DNA from: Chelativorans petroleitrophicus
GTDB taxonomy: Bacteria; Pseudomonadota; Alphaproteobacteria; Rhizobiales; Rhizobiaceae
NCBI RefSeq assembly: GCF_025398195.1
Contig: NZ_JAODNV010000006.1
Location: 110,001 to 174,000, forward strand
Direction: 5' to 3'
Length of the DNA: 64,000 nt
The notes below the pieces were generated by a model. It was given only the letters and a program-made list of their open reading frames with translations. It was not told where the DNA came from and searched no databases. The translations under genes were made by a program, and so were the position numbers. Each line of letters begins with the position of its first letter. Positions within the stretch are counted from its first letter, which is position 1. Below are positions 51,137-59,898 of the stretch, in pieces.

Positions 51137-52911
51137 GCCTGCCTCGCTGCCGGGACCTTCTGCGGCCACGGGTCATTCTGCGGGATGAAGTCCTGGGGCG
51201 CGTCGGGCACCGAATAGTCATAGGCCCAGCGATAGACCACCGGGCGCTCGTCGCCCCAGTTGCCGTGCGGCGGCGGGGTGGTCGGCGTCTGCCATTCGAG
51301 GCTCGTGGCCCGCCACGGGTTGGGTCCCGCCTCCTTGCCGTGGCGCAGACTCCAGAAAATGTTGAAGAGGAACACCATCTGGGCGAAGCCGACGATCAGG
51401 GCGGCGATGGTGATGAAGGCGTTAAGGTCATGCACCGACGCCGGAATGAAGGCGGAATCGCCAAGCTCCGGATAGCGCCGCGGCACACCGACGAGCCCCA
51501 CGTAGTGCATGGGGAAGAAAATGGCGTAGGCGCCGACGAATGTGACCCAGAAATGGAACCGGCCCATGCGCTCGTCGAGCATGCGGCCGGTCATCTTGGG
51601 ATACCAGTGATAGATGGCGCCGAAGATGACGAGGATGGGCGCCACGCCCATGACCATGTGGAAATGGGCCACCACGAACATGGTGTCGGAGAGCGGTACG
51701 TCCACCACCACATTGCCGAGGAAAAGGCCCGTCAGCCCGCCATTGACGAAAGTGACGATGAAGGCGAGGGCGAACAGCATCGGAACGGTGAGATGGATGT
51801 CGCCGCGCCAGAGCGTGAGTACCCAGTTGTAGACCTTGATGGCGGTGGGAATGGCGATGATCAGCGTGGTCGTGGCGAAGAAGAAACCGAACCAGGGATG
51901 CATGCCGGAGACGTACATGTGGTGCGCCCAGACGATGAAGGAGAGCGCGCCGATGACGACTATGGCCCACACCATCATGCGGTAGCCGAAGATGTTCTTG
52001 CGGGCGTGAGTGGAGATCAGGTCCGAGACGATGCCGAAGGCGGGCAGCGCCACGATGTAGACCTCCGGATGGCCGAAGAACCAGAAGAGGTGCTGGAACA
52101 GGATCGGGCTGCCGCCGCCGTAGGATAGTTGCTGGCCCATCTCGACCAGCGCCGGCATGAAGAACGACGTGCCGAGCACGCGGTCGAACAGCATCATCAC
52201 GCAGGCCACGAAGAGCGCGGGGAAGGCAAGCAGCGCCATGACCGTTGCGGTGAAGATGCCCCACACGGTTAGCGGCATGCGCATCAGCGTCATGCCCCGC
52301 GTGCGCCCCTGGATGACGGTGACCACATAGTTAAGGCCGCCCATCGTGAAGCCGATGATGAAGATGATGAGCGAGACGAGCATCAGGATGATGCCCCAGC
52401 TCTGCCCGCCTGGCGTGCCGGAAAGGATCGCCTGCGGCGGATAGAGCGTCCAGCCCGCGCCGGTCGGTCCGCCGGACGCGAAGAAGCTCGCCACCAGCAC
52501 GAGGACCGCGAGAAGGTAGACCCAGTAGCTCAGCATGTTGACATAGGGGAAGACCATGTCGCGGGCGCCGACCATGAGCGGGATGAGGTAGTTGCCGAAG
52601 CCACCGAGGAAGAGGGCGGTGAGCAGGTAGATCACCATGATCATGCCGTGCATGGTGACAAACTGGTAATAGGCTTCCGGCGTGATGAAACTGAAGGTGC
52701 CGGGGAAGCCGAGCTGCAGGCGCATGAGCCATGAAAGGACGAGCGCCACGAGACCGATGGCGATCGCCGTGCCGGCATACTGGATGGCGATGACCTTAGC
52801 GTCCTGCGAGAAGACATAGGTCGTCCACCAGCTTTTCGGATGGTACAGCTCAAGCTCGGGCACTTCTGCGGGCGGGATGATGTCGTCCGCGCGAGGTGTG
52901 GCATCGACCAT
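51133..52911 (-). CDS. Cytochrome c oxidase subunit I (aa3-type, A1 family)
   Basis: A 592-aa catalytic subunit with twelve helices that reduces oxygen to water at the heme-copper centre and pumps protons. TMHGMIMVIYLLTALFLGGFGNYLIPLMVGARDM carries the first heme-ligand His. LFWFFGHPEVYIVALPAFGIVS has the CuB His, the cross-linked Tyr and the A1-type Glu (GHPEVY). WAHHMYVSGM holds the His-His pair of CuB. HFHMVMGVAPILVIFGAIYHWYPKMTG has the high-spin and low-spin heme ligands. All redox ligands are intact. It lies downstream of subunit II and upstream of the III-like gene. Confidence 0.95.
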   Translation of the reverse strand: MVDATPRADDIIPPAEVPELELYHPKSWWTTYVFSQDAKVIAIQYAGTAIAIGLVALVLSWLMRLQLGFPGTFSFITPEAYYQFVTMHGMIMVIYLLTALFLGGFGNYLIPLMVGARDMVFPYVNMLSYWVYLLAVLVLVASFFASGGPTGAGWTLYPPQAILSGTPGGQSWGIILMLVSLIIFIIGFTMGGLNYVVTVIQGRTRGMTLMRMPLTVWGIFTATVMALLAFPALFVACVMMLFDRVLGTSFFMPALVEMGQQLSYGGGSPILFQHLFWFFGHPEVYIVALPAFGIVSDLISTHARKNIFGYRMMVWAIVVIGALSFIVWAHHMYVSGMHPWFGFFFATTTLIIAIPTAIKVYNWVLTLWRGDIHLTVPMLFALAFIVTFVNGGLTGLFLGNVVVDVPLSDTMFVVAHFHMVMGVAPILVIFGAIYHWYPKMTGRMLDERMGRFHFWVTFVGAYAIFFPMHYVGLVGVPRRYPELGDSAFIPASVHDLNAFITIAALIVGFAQMVFLFNIFWSLRHGKEAGPNPWRATSLEWQTPTTPPPHGNWGDERPVVYRWAYDYSVPDAPQDFIPQNDPWPQKVPAARQA

Positions 52912-52987
52912 CGCTTCGTCTCCTCCTCCGTCCGGGCCGGAGACCGGATCCGCCCGGCGGCTGTTTGCCTACGCTTTCACCTCCTGC

Positions 52988-53806
52988 TCACGGCTTACCT
53001 GCTGCCAGCTTGCGGGCGCCGGCAAGCTCGGCAAAGGTCGTCTGCTCCTCAAGCCAGGCTTGGTAGTCCTCCTCGGTGTCCACCAGCACCGTGCCGCGCA
53101 TGTAGCCGTGGCCCGTGCCGCACAGCTCCGCGCAGAGAACCTCGAAGGTTCCGGTGCGCGTCGGGGTGAACCAGAAATAGGTGACCATGCCCGGAACCAG
53201 GTCCATCTTGGCGCGGAACTCGGGCACGTAGAAATCATGCAGGACGTCGATGGAGCGCAAAAGCATCCTTACCGGCTTGCCGACGGGCAGATGCAGCTCT
53301 CCTGCCTCGATGACGAGATCATCTTGCCCGGCGGGATCCTCCGGGTTGATGCCGAGCGGATTCTCGAAGGTGACAAGCCTGTTGTCGGCCTTGCCGAGCT
53401 TTCCGTCCGCGCCGGGCAAGCGATAGTTCCACTGCCATTGCTGACCGACCACCTCGATGTCGGTGGCATCCTCCGGCACGGTGACGAATTGCGACCATAC
53501 ATAAAGCCCCGGCGCCAGCATGGCGGCCACACCCACTGCGGTGGCGATGGTGAGCCAGGATTCGAGTTTCTTGCTTTCCGGCTCGTAGGCGGCCTTCTGT
53601 CCGTCCTTGTGGCGGAAGCGCCAGACGCAATAGGCCAGGAACAGGACGACGGCCGAAAATACCGCGCCGGTGATCCAGAAGGTGATGATGAGGGTGTTGT
53701 CGATATAGCCCCAGTTGGAGGCAATAGGCGGCCACCACCATGGGCTCAACACGTGGAACAGGATCGAGCCCACGACGACGAGAACGAGCACTAGCGCGGC
53801 GGCCAT
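52988..53806 (-). CDS. Cytochrome c oxidase subunit II with CuA site
   Basis: A 272-aa membrane-anchored subunit that accepts electrons from cytochrome c. Hydrophobic segments lie at about 2-20, 36-60 and 88-106, followed by a cupredoxin domain. CuA ligands are His190 (DVLHDFYVPEFRAKMDLVPGM), Cys225, Glu227, Cys229, His233 and Met236 (CAELCGTGHGYM), all present. GQQWQWNYRLPG is the aromatic electron-entry patch. There is no fused cytochrome c domain, unlike some alternative oxidases. The start at 53806 has GGGAGG 8 bases upstream. It is the first gene of the oxidase operon. Confidence 0.93.
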   Translation of the reverse strand: MAAALVLVLVVVGSILFHVLSPWWWPPIASNWGYIDNTLIITFWITGAVFSAVVLFLAYCVWRFRHKDGQKAAYEPESKKLESWLTIATAVGVAAMLAPGLYVWSQFVTVPEDATDIEVVGQQWQWNYRLPGADGKLGKADNRLVTFENPLGINPEDPAGQDDLVIEAGELHLPVGKPVRMLLRSIDVLHDFYVPEFRAKMDLVPGMVTYFWFTPTRTGTFEVLCAELCGTGHGYMRGTVLVDTEEDYQAWLEEQTTFAELAGARKLAAGKP

Positions 53807-53941
53807 CCTCCGTTCCTCCCGCGCATCCTCCGATGCGCTGACGGGCAACCAAGGGGCATAATACCTTAAAAAGCGCGCAGATATCTAGAGTATGACCCTG
53901 CATCGGAATGGTGGTTGCAAGTCCTCTTTTTGTTAGCCGGA

Positions 53942-53970
53942 AAAATATTTTCATGAGGCCTATATGACAA
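53942..53970 (-). promoter_or_regulatory. Candidate sigma-70-type promoter of the cox operon
   Basis: On the minus strand TTGTCA (53965-53970) and TATTTT (53942-53947) are separated by 17 bases, a good housekeeping -35/-10 pair. It lies about 135 bases before the subunit II start, in a notably AT-rich stretch. The -35 box overlaps the left copy of a 12-base direct repeat. Confidence 0.45.
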
Positions 53971-54336
53971 TTTGCCCGGTGCAATCATCAAATATTCATT
54001 TACTGGCCTATTCCTTTGTAGGAAAAAACCGATAGGATCTGCTCTATGGATAAGGTCATGAAAAATAAGAAATCCTTTAATGAATTCTCTCGCCAGACGC
54101 GCTGCGAGAGCATGTATTTAAAGTTGGAAATTCATGGTCACGGTGCCGTTTTCGATGTGTCTGCTTGTCGGGATGAAAGTGTGTGCTACGCCACAGGCAT
54201 GGTCACTACGGCAGTACTTTTGCGACAGGGGGTGCGACAATTTGCCCATTGAGGCATTGTATGTGTTTGTTGGGGAATGAAGTTGGGAGCGAGGGGCAGT
54301 AACCGCCAACGCGCCGAAAGAGGAGGAGAGTTCGTC
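53971..54336. other. AT-rich divergent region between the cox operon and cytochrome c
   Basis: This stretch is visibly poorer in GC than the rest of the window. A 12-base direct repeat GACAATTTGCCC occurs at 53966-53977 and 54236-54247. A frame at 54046-54252 (68 codons) lacks a ribosome site and has AT-rich codons unlike its neighbours, so it is not called. The segment should contain the control region for both divergent units. Confidence 0.5.
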
Positions 54337-54732
54337 ATGCAACCGACACCTCGACGCATCTGGGCCAGTCTTGCCGTCACCCTGTTTGCGGTGACGCCAG
54401 CCGCGGCTCAGGATGCAGCCGCCGGAAAAACGGCGTTCAACAAATGCAGGGCCTGCCACGAAGCCGAAGCGGACAGGAACAAGGTCGGCCCGTCGCTCCT
54501 CGGTGTGGTTGGCCGTACCGCCGGCACGCTGGAGTCCTTCGAGTCGCGCTACTCCCCCGCGATGAAAGAGGCGGGTTCGGGAGGACTCGTTTGGGATGAA
54601 GAAAATCTCACCGCCTATCTGCGCGATCCGAAAGGATTCATTCCGGGAAACAAGATGGCTTTTGCCGGTCTGAAGGACGATGCCGAGATCGCGAATGTGA
54701 TCGCCTATCTCAAGGCTGATCCCAAGCCGTAA
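54337..54732 (+). CDS. Small periplasmic c-type cytochrome (class I, cytochrome c2-like)
   Basis: A 131-aa protein. The signal peptide (1-24, ending PAAA) precedes one heme site CRACH (Cys37, Cys40, His41), the GPSLLGVVGRTAG loop, YSPAMKEAG, LTAYLRDPKGFIPGNKMAF with axial Met107, and the final DDAEIANVIAYLKA helix. This is the c2/mitochondrial c fold, a soluble electron carrier. Divergent position from the oxidase operon, whose subunit II lacks its own cytochrome domain, suggests that it is the donor for that oxidase or for NirK. AGGAGGAGAG lies 6 bases before the ATG at 54337. Confidence 0.93.
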   Translation: MQPTPRRIWASLAVTLFAVTPAAAQDAAAGKTAFNKCRACHEAEADRNKVGPSLLGVVGRTAGTLESFESRYSPAMKEAGSGGLVWDEENLTAYLRDPKGFIPGNKMAFAGLKDDAEIANVIAYLKADPKP

Positions 54733-54778
54733 AAGGAAGACAGTCAGCTCTCTTTACTCGCGGCTTCGCCTGCGGTGC

Positions 54779-54804
54779 CGCGGCGGCCTGTGTTAGCCGC
54801 CGCG
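54779..54804 (+). terminator. GC-rich stem-loop after the cytochrome c gene
   Basis: CGCGGCGGC, an 8-base loop CTGTGTTA and GCCGCCGCG form a perfect 9-bp stem, 46 bases past the cytochrome stop. No T run follows, so it may be a rho-assisted terminator or an mRNA-end stabiliser. The remaining 250 bases up to prkA show no gene and should hold the prkA promoter. Confidence 0.5.
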
Positions 54805-55058
54805 CAGGCACGGGAAATTGTCTTTCATTGCACGGTACGGGATAGCACTTCCCACAGGCTGGGTGTATCATCGCCACAAATCAGCCGCGTTGTCCCGCGT
54901 TACTACGCGGTGCCGGTAGTGAACGTCCAAAGTACATCGAGAAAAGAGAAAGTCGAAGGTTCGGCAAAGGAACCTTGGACCAGGGAAACCGTTCACAACA
55001 GACAGGAGCCGATGGGTAGCTTTGCCGTGCACCATCAGGCCCGGCGAGAGAGAGTGCG

Positions 55059-57008
55059 ATGCAAAGGAGAGAATCCGAGGTCTTCGACCTCTTTTCGGAA
55101 ATCTACGCCAGCACAAAGCGGGAGGAGATGAGCCTGCAGGAATACCTGCTGGCATGCCGCGACGACCCATCCATGTATGCCACCGCCGCGGAGCGGATGG
55201 TGGACGCGATAGGCGAGCCCACTCTCGTCGATACCAGCAAGGACGAGCGGCTTGGGCGTATCTTCGCCAACCGTACGATAAAGATTTACCCCACTTTCTC
55301 CGATTTCTACGGAATGGAAGACACGATCGAACGGATCGTGGGCTACTTCCGCTACGCGGCTCAAGGATTGGAGGAACGCAAGCAGATCCTTTATCTGCTT
55401 GGCCCCGTTGGCGGCGGCAAATCCTCTCTAGCCGAGCGGCTGAAGAAGCTGATGGAGCAGCGTCCGATCTACACGCTCGCCGTTGACGGAAAGATCAGCC
55501 CCGTTTTCGAGTCGCCGCTGGGACTCTTCCACCCGGAGCGAATGGCCGATCTTCTGGAGGACAAATACGGCATTGCCCGGCGGCGCCTCACCGGGTTGAT
55601 CTCGCCTTGGGCCGCCAAGCGGCTTGACGAGGTTGGCGGGGACATTTCCAAGTTCAGCGTCGTCAAGCTGATGCCCTCGCGCCTGCGTCAGATCGGCATC
55701 GCCAAGACCGAACCGGGCGATGAAAACAATCAGGACGTCTCCGCGCTGGTCGGCAAGGTGGATATCCGCCAGCTCGAAAACTACAGCCAGCACGACCCGG
55801 ATGCCTATTCCTACAGCGGCGGTCTCAACCGCACGACGCAGGGCCTTCTCGAATTCGTGGAGATGTTCAAGGCGCCCATCAAAGTGCTGCATCCTCTGCT
55901 GACCGCAACCCAGGAAGGCAATTACAATGGCACCGAAAATTTCGGCGCCTTCCCCTATCAGGGCATCGTGGTCGCTCACTCCAACGAGTCTGAGTGGCTG
56001 CAGTTCAAGAACAACAAGAACAACGAGGCGTTCCTCGACCGCATTCTCGTGGTCAAGGTGCCCTACTGCCTGCGGGTGACCGAAGAGAAGAAGATTTATG
56101 AGAAGCTGCTTCGGGAAAGCGAGCTCGCCGCCAATCCCTGCGCGCCCGAAGTGCTGGAGATCCTGAGCCGCTTCACCGTCTCCACCCGGCTGGCCGAGCA
56201 TGAGAACTCGCCGCTCTACACCAAGATGCGCGTCTATGACGGCGAGAACCTGAAGGACATCGATCCCAAGGCGAAATCGGTTCAGGAATACCGGGACGCT
56301 GCAGGGGTGGACGAGGGTATGACCGGTGTTTCCACACGCTTTGCCTTCAAGGTGCTGTCGGAAACCTTCAACTACGACACCAAGGAGGTTGCGGCCGATC
56401 CGGTGCACCTCATGTACATCTTGGAGCAGGCAATTCGCCGCGAGCAGTTCCCAAAGGAGGTTGAGTCTGCCTATCTCGACTTCATCAAGACGGAGCTGGC
56501 CCCGCGCTATGCCGAGTTCATCGGCAACGAGATCCAAAAGGCTTATCTGGAGTCTTATAGCGAGTACGGGCAGAACCTGTTCGACCGTTACATCGCCTAT
56601 GCCGACGCCTGGCTGGAGGATCAGGACTTCAAGGATCCCGACACGGGCCAGATCCTCAACCGGGAAATCCTCGACAGCGAGCTGTCGCAGATCGAGAAGC
56701 CGGCCGGCATCGCCAATCCGAAAGATTTCCGCAACGAGGTGGTGAAGTTCACGCTGCGCGCGCGGGCCAAGAATCACGGCCGGAACCCGTCCTGGACCAG
56801 CTACGAGAAAATGCGCGAGGTGATCGAGAAGCGCATGTTCGGCCAGATCGAGGATCTGCTGCCGGTCATCAGCTTCGGCACCAAGAAGGATACCCAGACG
56901 GAAAAGCAGCATCAGGAGTTCGTGAGCCGCATGGTCGAGCGCGGCTACACCGAGCGCCAGGTGCGGCGGCTGGTCGACTGGTATATGCGGGTGAACAAGG
57001 CGGGCTGA
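55059..57008 (+). CDS. prkA: PrkA family serine protein kinase (YeaG)
   Basis: A 649-aa AAA+/kinase protein closely matching YeaG along its length. LQEYLLACRDDPSMYATAAERMVDAIGEP opens the AAA domain, Walker A is GPVGGGKS at about 115-122, TEPGDENNQDVSALVGKVDIR and HPLLTATQEGNYNGTENFG lie in the middle, and the PrkA kinase-like C-terminus has AYLESYSEYGQNLFDRYIAYADAW. In enteric bacteria it acts with YeaH in nitrogen starvation and stationary-phase survival. It starts a tight three-gene operon, with yeaH 9 bases downstream. The N-terminus is about five residues longer than E. coli YeaG, so the start could vary slightly. Confidence 0.95.
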   Translation: MQRRESEVFDLFSEIYASTKREEMSLQEYLLACRDDPSMYATAAERMVDAIGEPTLVDTSKDERLGRIFANRTIKIYPTFSDFYGMEDTIERIVGYFRYAAQGLEERKQILYLLGPVGGGKSSLAERLKKLMEQRPIYTLAVDGKISPVFESPLGLFHPERMADLLEDKYGIARRRLTGLISPWAAKRLDEVGGDISKFSVVKLMPSRLRQIGIAKTEPGDENNQDVSALVGKVDIRQLENYSQHDPDAYSYSGGLNRTTQGLLEFVEMFKAPIKVLHPLLTATQEGNYNGTENFGAFPYQGIVVAHSNESEWLQFKNNKNNEAFLDRILVVKVPYCLRVTEEKKIYEKLLRESELAANPCAPEVLEILSRFTVSTRLAEHENSPLYTKMRVYDGENLKDIDPKAKSVQEYRDAAGVDEGMTGVSTRFAFKVLSETFNYDTKEVAADPVHLMYILEQAIRREQFPKEVESAYLDFIKTELAPRYAEFIGNEIQKAYLESYSEYGQNLFDRYIAYADAWLEDQDFKDPDTGQILNREILDSELSQIEKPAGIANPKDFRNEVVKFTLRARAKNHGRNPSWTSYEKMREVIEKRMFGQIEDLLPVISFGTKKDTQTEKQHQEFVSRMVERGYTERQVRRLVDWYMRVNKAG

Positions 57009-57017
57009 CGACAGCGG

Positions 57018-58331
57018 ATGCCATATTTCATAGATCGCCGCCTCAACCCGAAGGACAAGAGCCTCGGCAACCGGCGGCGTTTCCTCAAGCGGGCGCGCGA
57101 GGAGCTGAAGCGGGCCATCAAGGAGCAGATCAAGACCGGCAAGATCGCCGATGTCGACTCCACGCACAGTGTCCCCATGCCGGCCCGCGACACCAGCGAG
57201 CCGAACTTCCGCCCCGCACCCGAGACCGGCGAGCGCCACTACGTCCTTCCGGGCAACAAGGAGTTCACACCGGGCGACCGGCTGCCGAAGCCTGGAGGGG
57301 GAGGCGGTGGCGCTGGCGAGAAGGGTGCCGGCATCGGCGAGGCCGAGGACGATTTCCGCTTCGTGCTCTCGCGCGAGGAGGTGCTGGACCTCTTTTTCGA
57401 GGATCTCGAGCTTCCCGAGATGGTGAAGCTTTCGCTCAAGGAAGTGGTCGCCTACAAGCCGCGCCGGTCAGGCTTCGCCACCACCGGTGCACCCACCAAC
57501 ATCAATGTGGCGCGCACCATGCGCAACAGCTACGGCCGGCGCATTGCGCTGCGGCGGCCGAAGCAGAAGCAAATCGACGCGCTCGCCGCGGAGATTGCGC
57601 GTCTTGAGGCCCAGCCGAACAGGCCGGGGACGGCTGAGCGCCTGAAGGCGCTGCATGAGGAACTGGAGCGGCTGGAGCGCCGCCGCAGGCGCATTCCCTA
57701 TGTCGATCCGGTCGACATCCGCTACAACCGCTTTGAGGCGCAGCCCCTGCCCAACGCCAACGCGGTGATGTTCTGCCTTATGGACGTGTCCAGCTCCATG
57801 GGCGAGCGGGAGAAGGATCTCGCCAAGCGCTTTTTCGTGCTCCTGCACCTTTTCCTGAAGCGCCGCTATGACCGGATCGAGATCGTTTTCATCCGGCACA
57901 CGCACGAGGCGCGCGAGGTGGACGAGGAGACGTTCTTCTACTCCACGCAAAGCGGCGGAACCGTGGTCTCAACGGCGCTCGAGGAAATGCAGCGCATCAT
58001 CCGCGAACGCTACCCCTCGCGCGAGTGGAACATCTATGCCGCGCAGGCCTCCGACGGCGACAACATTGCCGGGGATTCGGAGCGCTGCGCTGCGCTGCTC
58101 AACGGAGAACTGATGCAGCTTTGCCAGTATTACGCCTATGTCGAGATCATCGACGAGCGCGAGACGGAGATTTTCGGCACCACCGACAACGGCACCTCGC
58201 TGTGGCGCGCCTATCGCACCGTCGCCGACAAATGGCCGAACTTCCAGATGACCCGCATCGCCAGGCCATCGGAAATCTATCCGGTCTTCCGCAAGCTTTT
58301 CGCTCGGCAGCAGAATGTGCAGAGGCGCTGA
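57018..58331 (+). CDS. yeaH: YeaH/YhbH family protein (DUF444, vWA-like)
   Basis: A 437-aa cytoplasmic protein. The DUF444 opening YFIDRRLNPKDKSLGNRRRFLKRAREELKRAI is followed by a Gly-rich linker near residues 92-107 (PKPGGGGGGAGEKGAG) and a von Willebrand A-like domain with an intact MIDAS motif DVSSSMGE near residue 255. FFVLLHLFLKRRYDRIEIVFIRHTHEAREVDEETFFYSTQSGGTVVSTAL is also typical. It is the partner of PrkA/YeaG in the general stress response. It lies 4 bases before spoVR. Confidence 0.94.
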   Translation: MPYFIDRRLNPKDKSLGNRRRFLKRAREELKRAIKEQIKTGKIADVDSTHSVPMPARDTSEPNFRPAPETGERHYVLPGNKEFTPGDRLPKPGGGGGGAGEKGAGIGEAEDDFRFVLSREEVLDLFFEDLELPEMVKLSLKEVVAYKPRRSGFATTGAPTNINVARTMRNSYGRRIALRRPKQKQIDALAAEIARLEAQPNRPGTAERLKALHEELERLERRRRRIPYVDPVDIRYNRFEAQPLPNANAVMFCLMDVSSSMGEREKDLAKRFFVLLHLFLKRRYDRIEIVFIRHTHEAREVDEETFFYSTQSGGTVVSTALEEMQRIIRERYPSREWNIYAAQASDGDNIAGDSERCAALLNGELMQLCQYYAYVEIIDERETEIFGTTDNGTSLWRAYRTVADKWPNFQMTRIARPSEIYPVFRKLFARQQNVQRR

Positions 58332-58335
58332 CGGG

Positions 58336-59862
58336 ATGAGCACTACATCGACACTGCTTTTCTCGGGCTCGGACTGGAATTTCAAGACACTCGCGCGGGT
58401 CTATGACGCGATCGAGGAGATCGCGCTCGGAGAGCTCAAGCTCGACGTCTATCCCAACCAGCTTGAGATCATCTCGTCGGAGCAGATGCTCGACGCCTAT
58501 TCCTCCGTCGGTATGCCGCTGATGTACCAGCACTGGTCCTTCGGCAAGCGGTTCGTCTATGAGGAGCATCTTTACCGAAAGGGCCGGCGCGGGCTTGCCT
58601 ATGAGCTCGTCATCAACTCCAACCCCTGCATCACATATCTGATGGAAGAGAACACCATGGCCATGCAGGCCCTGGTGACGGCGCACGCGGCCTTCGGCCA
58701 CAACCACTTTTTCAAGAACAACTATCTGTTCCGGCAGTGGACGGATGCGAGCGCCATTCTGAGCTATCTGGAGTTCGCCAAGAAGTACATTGCCCGCTGC
58801 GAGGAGCGCCACGGAATGGCCGCGGTGGAAGCCATCCTCGACTCGGCGCACGCATTGATGGACCAGGGCGTTTTCCGCTACCGGCGGCCGCCGCGGCTTT
58901 CATCGGAACGGGAGCGCGAGCGCATCCGCGAGCGGCTGGAATATGAGGAGCAGACCTATAACGACCTGTGGCGAACCCTTCCGGTCGCACCCGGCCGCGA
59001 TGCCAAAAAGGCGGAGGAGGAGGTCTCCGAGCGCAAGCGGTCCCTAAAACTGCCTGAAGAGAATCTGCTCTATTTCCTGGAGAAGAACAGTCTGATCCTG
59101 GAGCCCTGGCAGAGGGAGCTGATCAGGATCGTGCGCGTGATCGCCCAGTATTTTTATCCGCAGCGCCAGACCAAGGTAATGAACGAGGGATGCGCCACCT
59201 TCGTCCATTACTTCATCATGAACCGGCTCTATGACCAGGACAGGATCACGGAAGGGGCGATGCTGGAAATCCTGCACAGCCATTCCAACGTGATCTTCCA
59301 GCCGGATTTCGACGACCCGCGTTTCCCCGGCATCAACCCTTACGCGCTGGGCCTTGCCATTATGCAGGACATTCAGCGCATCTCCACCGATCCTACGGCC
59401 GAGGATCGCGACTGGTTTCCGCAGATTGCCGGCAAGGGCGACTGGCTGGAGGTGCTGCTCGACTCCTGGGCCAACCATCGGGACGAGTCCTTCATCCTGC
59501 AGTATTTGAGCCCGGCCCTGATCCGCAAGATGCGGCTTTTCGTGCTCCGCGACAGGGCCGACGACCCCTATTGCGAAGTCGCCTCGATCCACAACGAGCG
59601 CGGCTATGAAGCCGTGCGTGCGGCGCTCGCCCGCAGTTATGACGTCGCCGCCAACCTGCCTGACATCCAGGTCGTGGACGTGGATCTGCTGGGCGACCGC
59701 CGACTCCGCCTCCAGCATCGCGTGAAGAACGGCATCCTCTTGGAGAAGGAGACGCGGGACGAAACGCTGCGTCACGTACGCCGTCTCTGGGGTTATGACG
59801 TAAGCCTCGTCGGCATCGATTCCGAGACCGGCGAGATGCTCTACGAGTGCTCGTCGGGGTAG
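58336..59862 (+). CDS. spoVR: SpoVR family protein (YcgB-like)
   Basis: A 508-aa soluble protein. SSVGMPLMYQHWSFGKRFVYEEHLYRKGRRGLAYELVINSNPCITYLMEENTMAMQALVTAHAAFGHNHFFKNNYLF, with its His- and Glu-rich core, and NEGCATFVHYFIMNRLYDQ with FQPDFDDPRFPGINPYALGLAIMQDI are invariant family segments. The biochemical function is unknown; in Bacillus it affects spore cortex, and in Gram-negatives it travels with prkA and yeaH in stress operons, as here. The start ATG at 58336 is chosen over a frame beginning inside yeaH. Confidence 0.95.
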   Translation: MSTTSTLLFSGSDWNFKTLARVYDAIEEIALGELKLDVYPNQLEIISSEQMLDAYSSVGMPLMYQHWSFGKRFVYEEHLYRKGRRGLAYELVINSNPCITYLMEENTMAMQALVTAHAAFGHNHFFKNNYLFRQWTDASAILSYLEFAKKYIARCEERHGMAAVEAILDSAHALMDQGVFRYRRPPRLSSERERERIRERLEYEEQTYNDLWRTLPVAPGRDAKKAEEEVSERKRSLKLPEENLLYFLEKNSLILEPWQRELIRIVRVIAQYFYPQRQTKVMNEGCATFVHYFIMNRLYDQDRITEGAMLEILHSHSNVIFQPDFDDPRFPGINPYALGLAIMQDIQRISTDPTAEDRDWFPQIAGKGDWLEVLLDSWANHRDESFILQYLSPALIRKMRLFVLRDRADDPYCEVASIHNERGYEAVRAALARSYDVAANLPDIQVVDVDLLGDRRLRLQHRVKNGILLEKETRDETLRHVRRLWGYDVSLVGIDSETGEMLYECSSG

Positions 59863-59898
59863 GCACGAGGAGGCCGCTGCCGGTATCCGGGATGACAG

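Noticed and set aside
54046-54252. 68-codon rightward frame in the AT-rich cox/cytochrome gap
   Set aside because: No ribosome site, and AT-rich codon use unlike neighbouring genes; the stretch reads better as a control region.
55428-57239. 603-codon leftward frame
   Set aside because: It is antisense to prkA and yeaH and lacks any recognisable motif.
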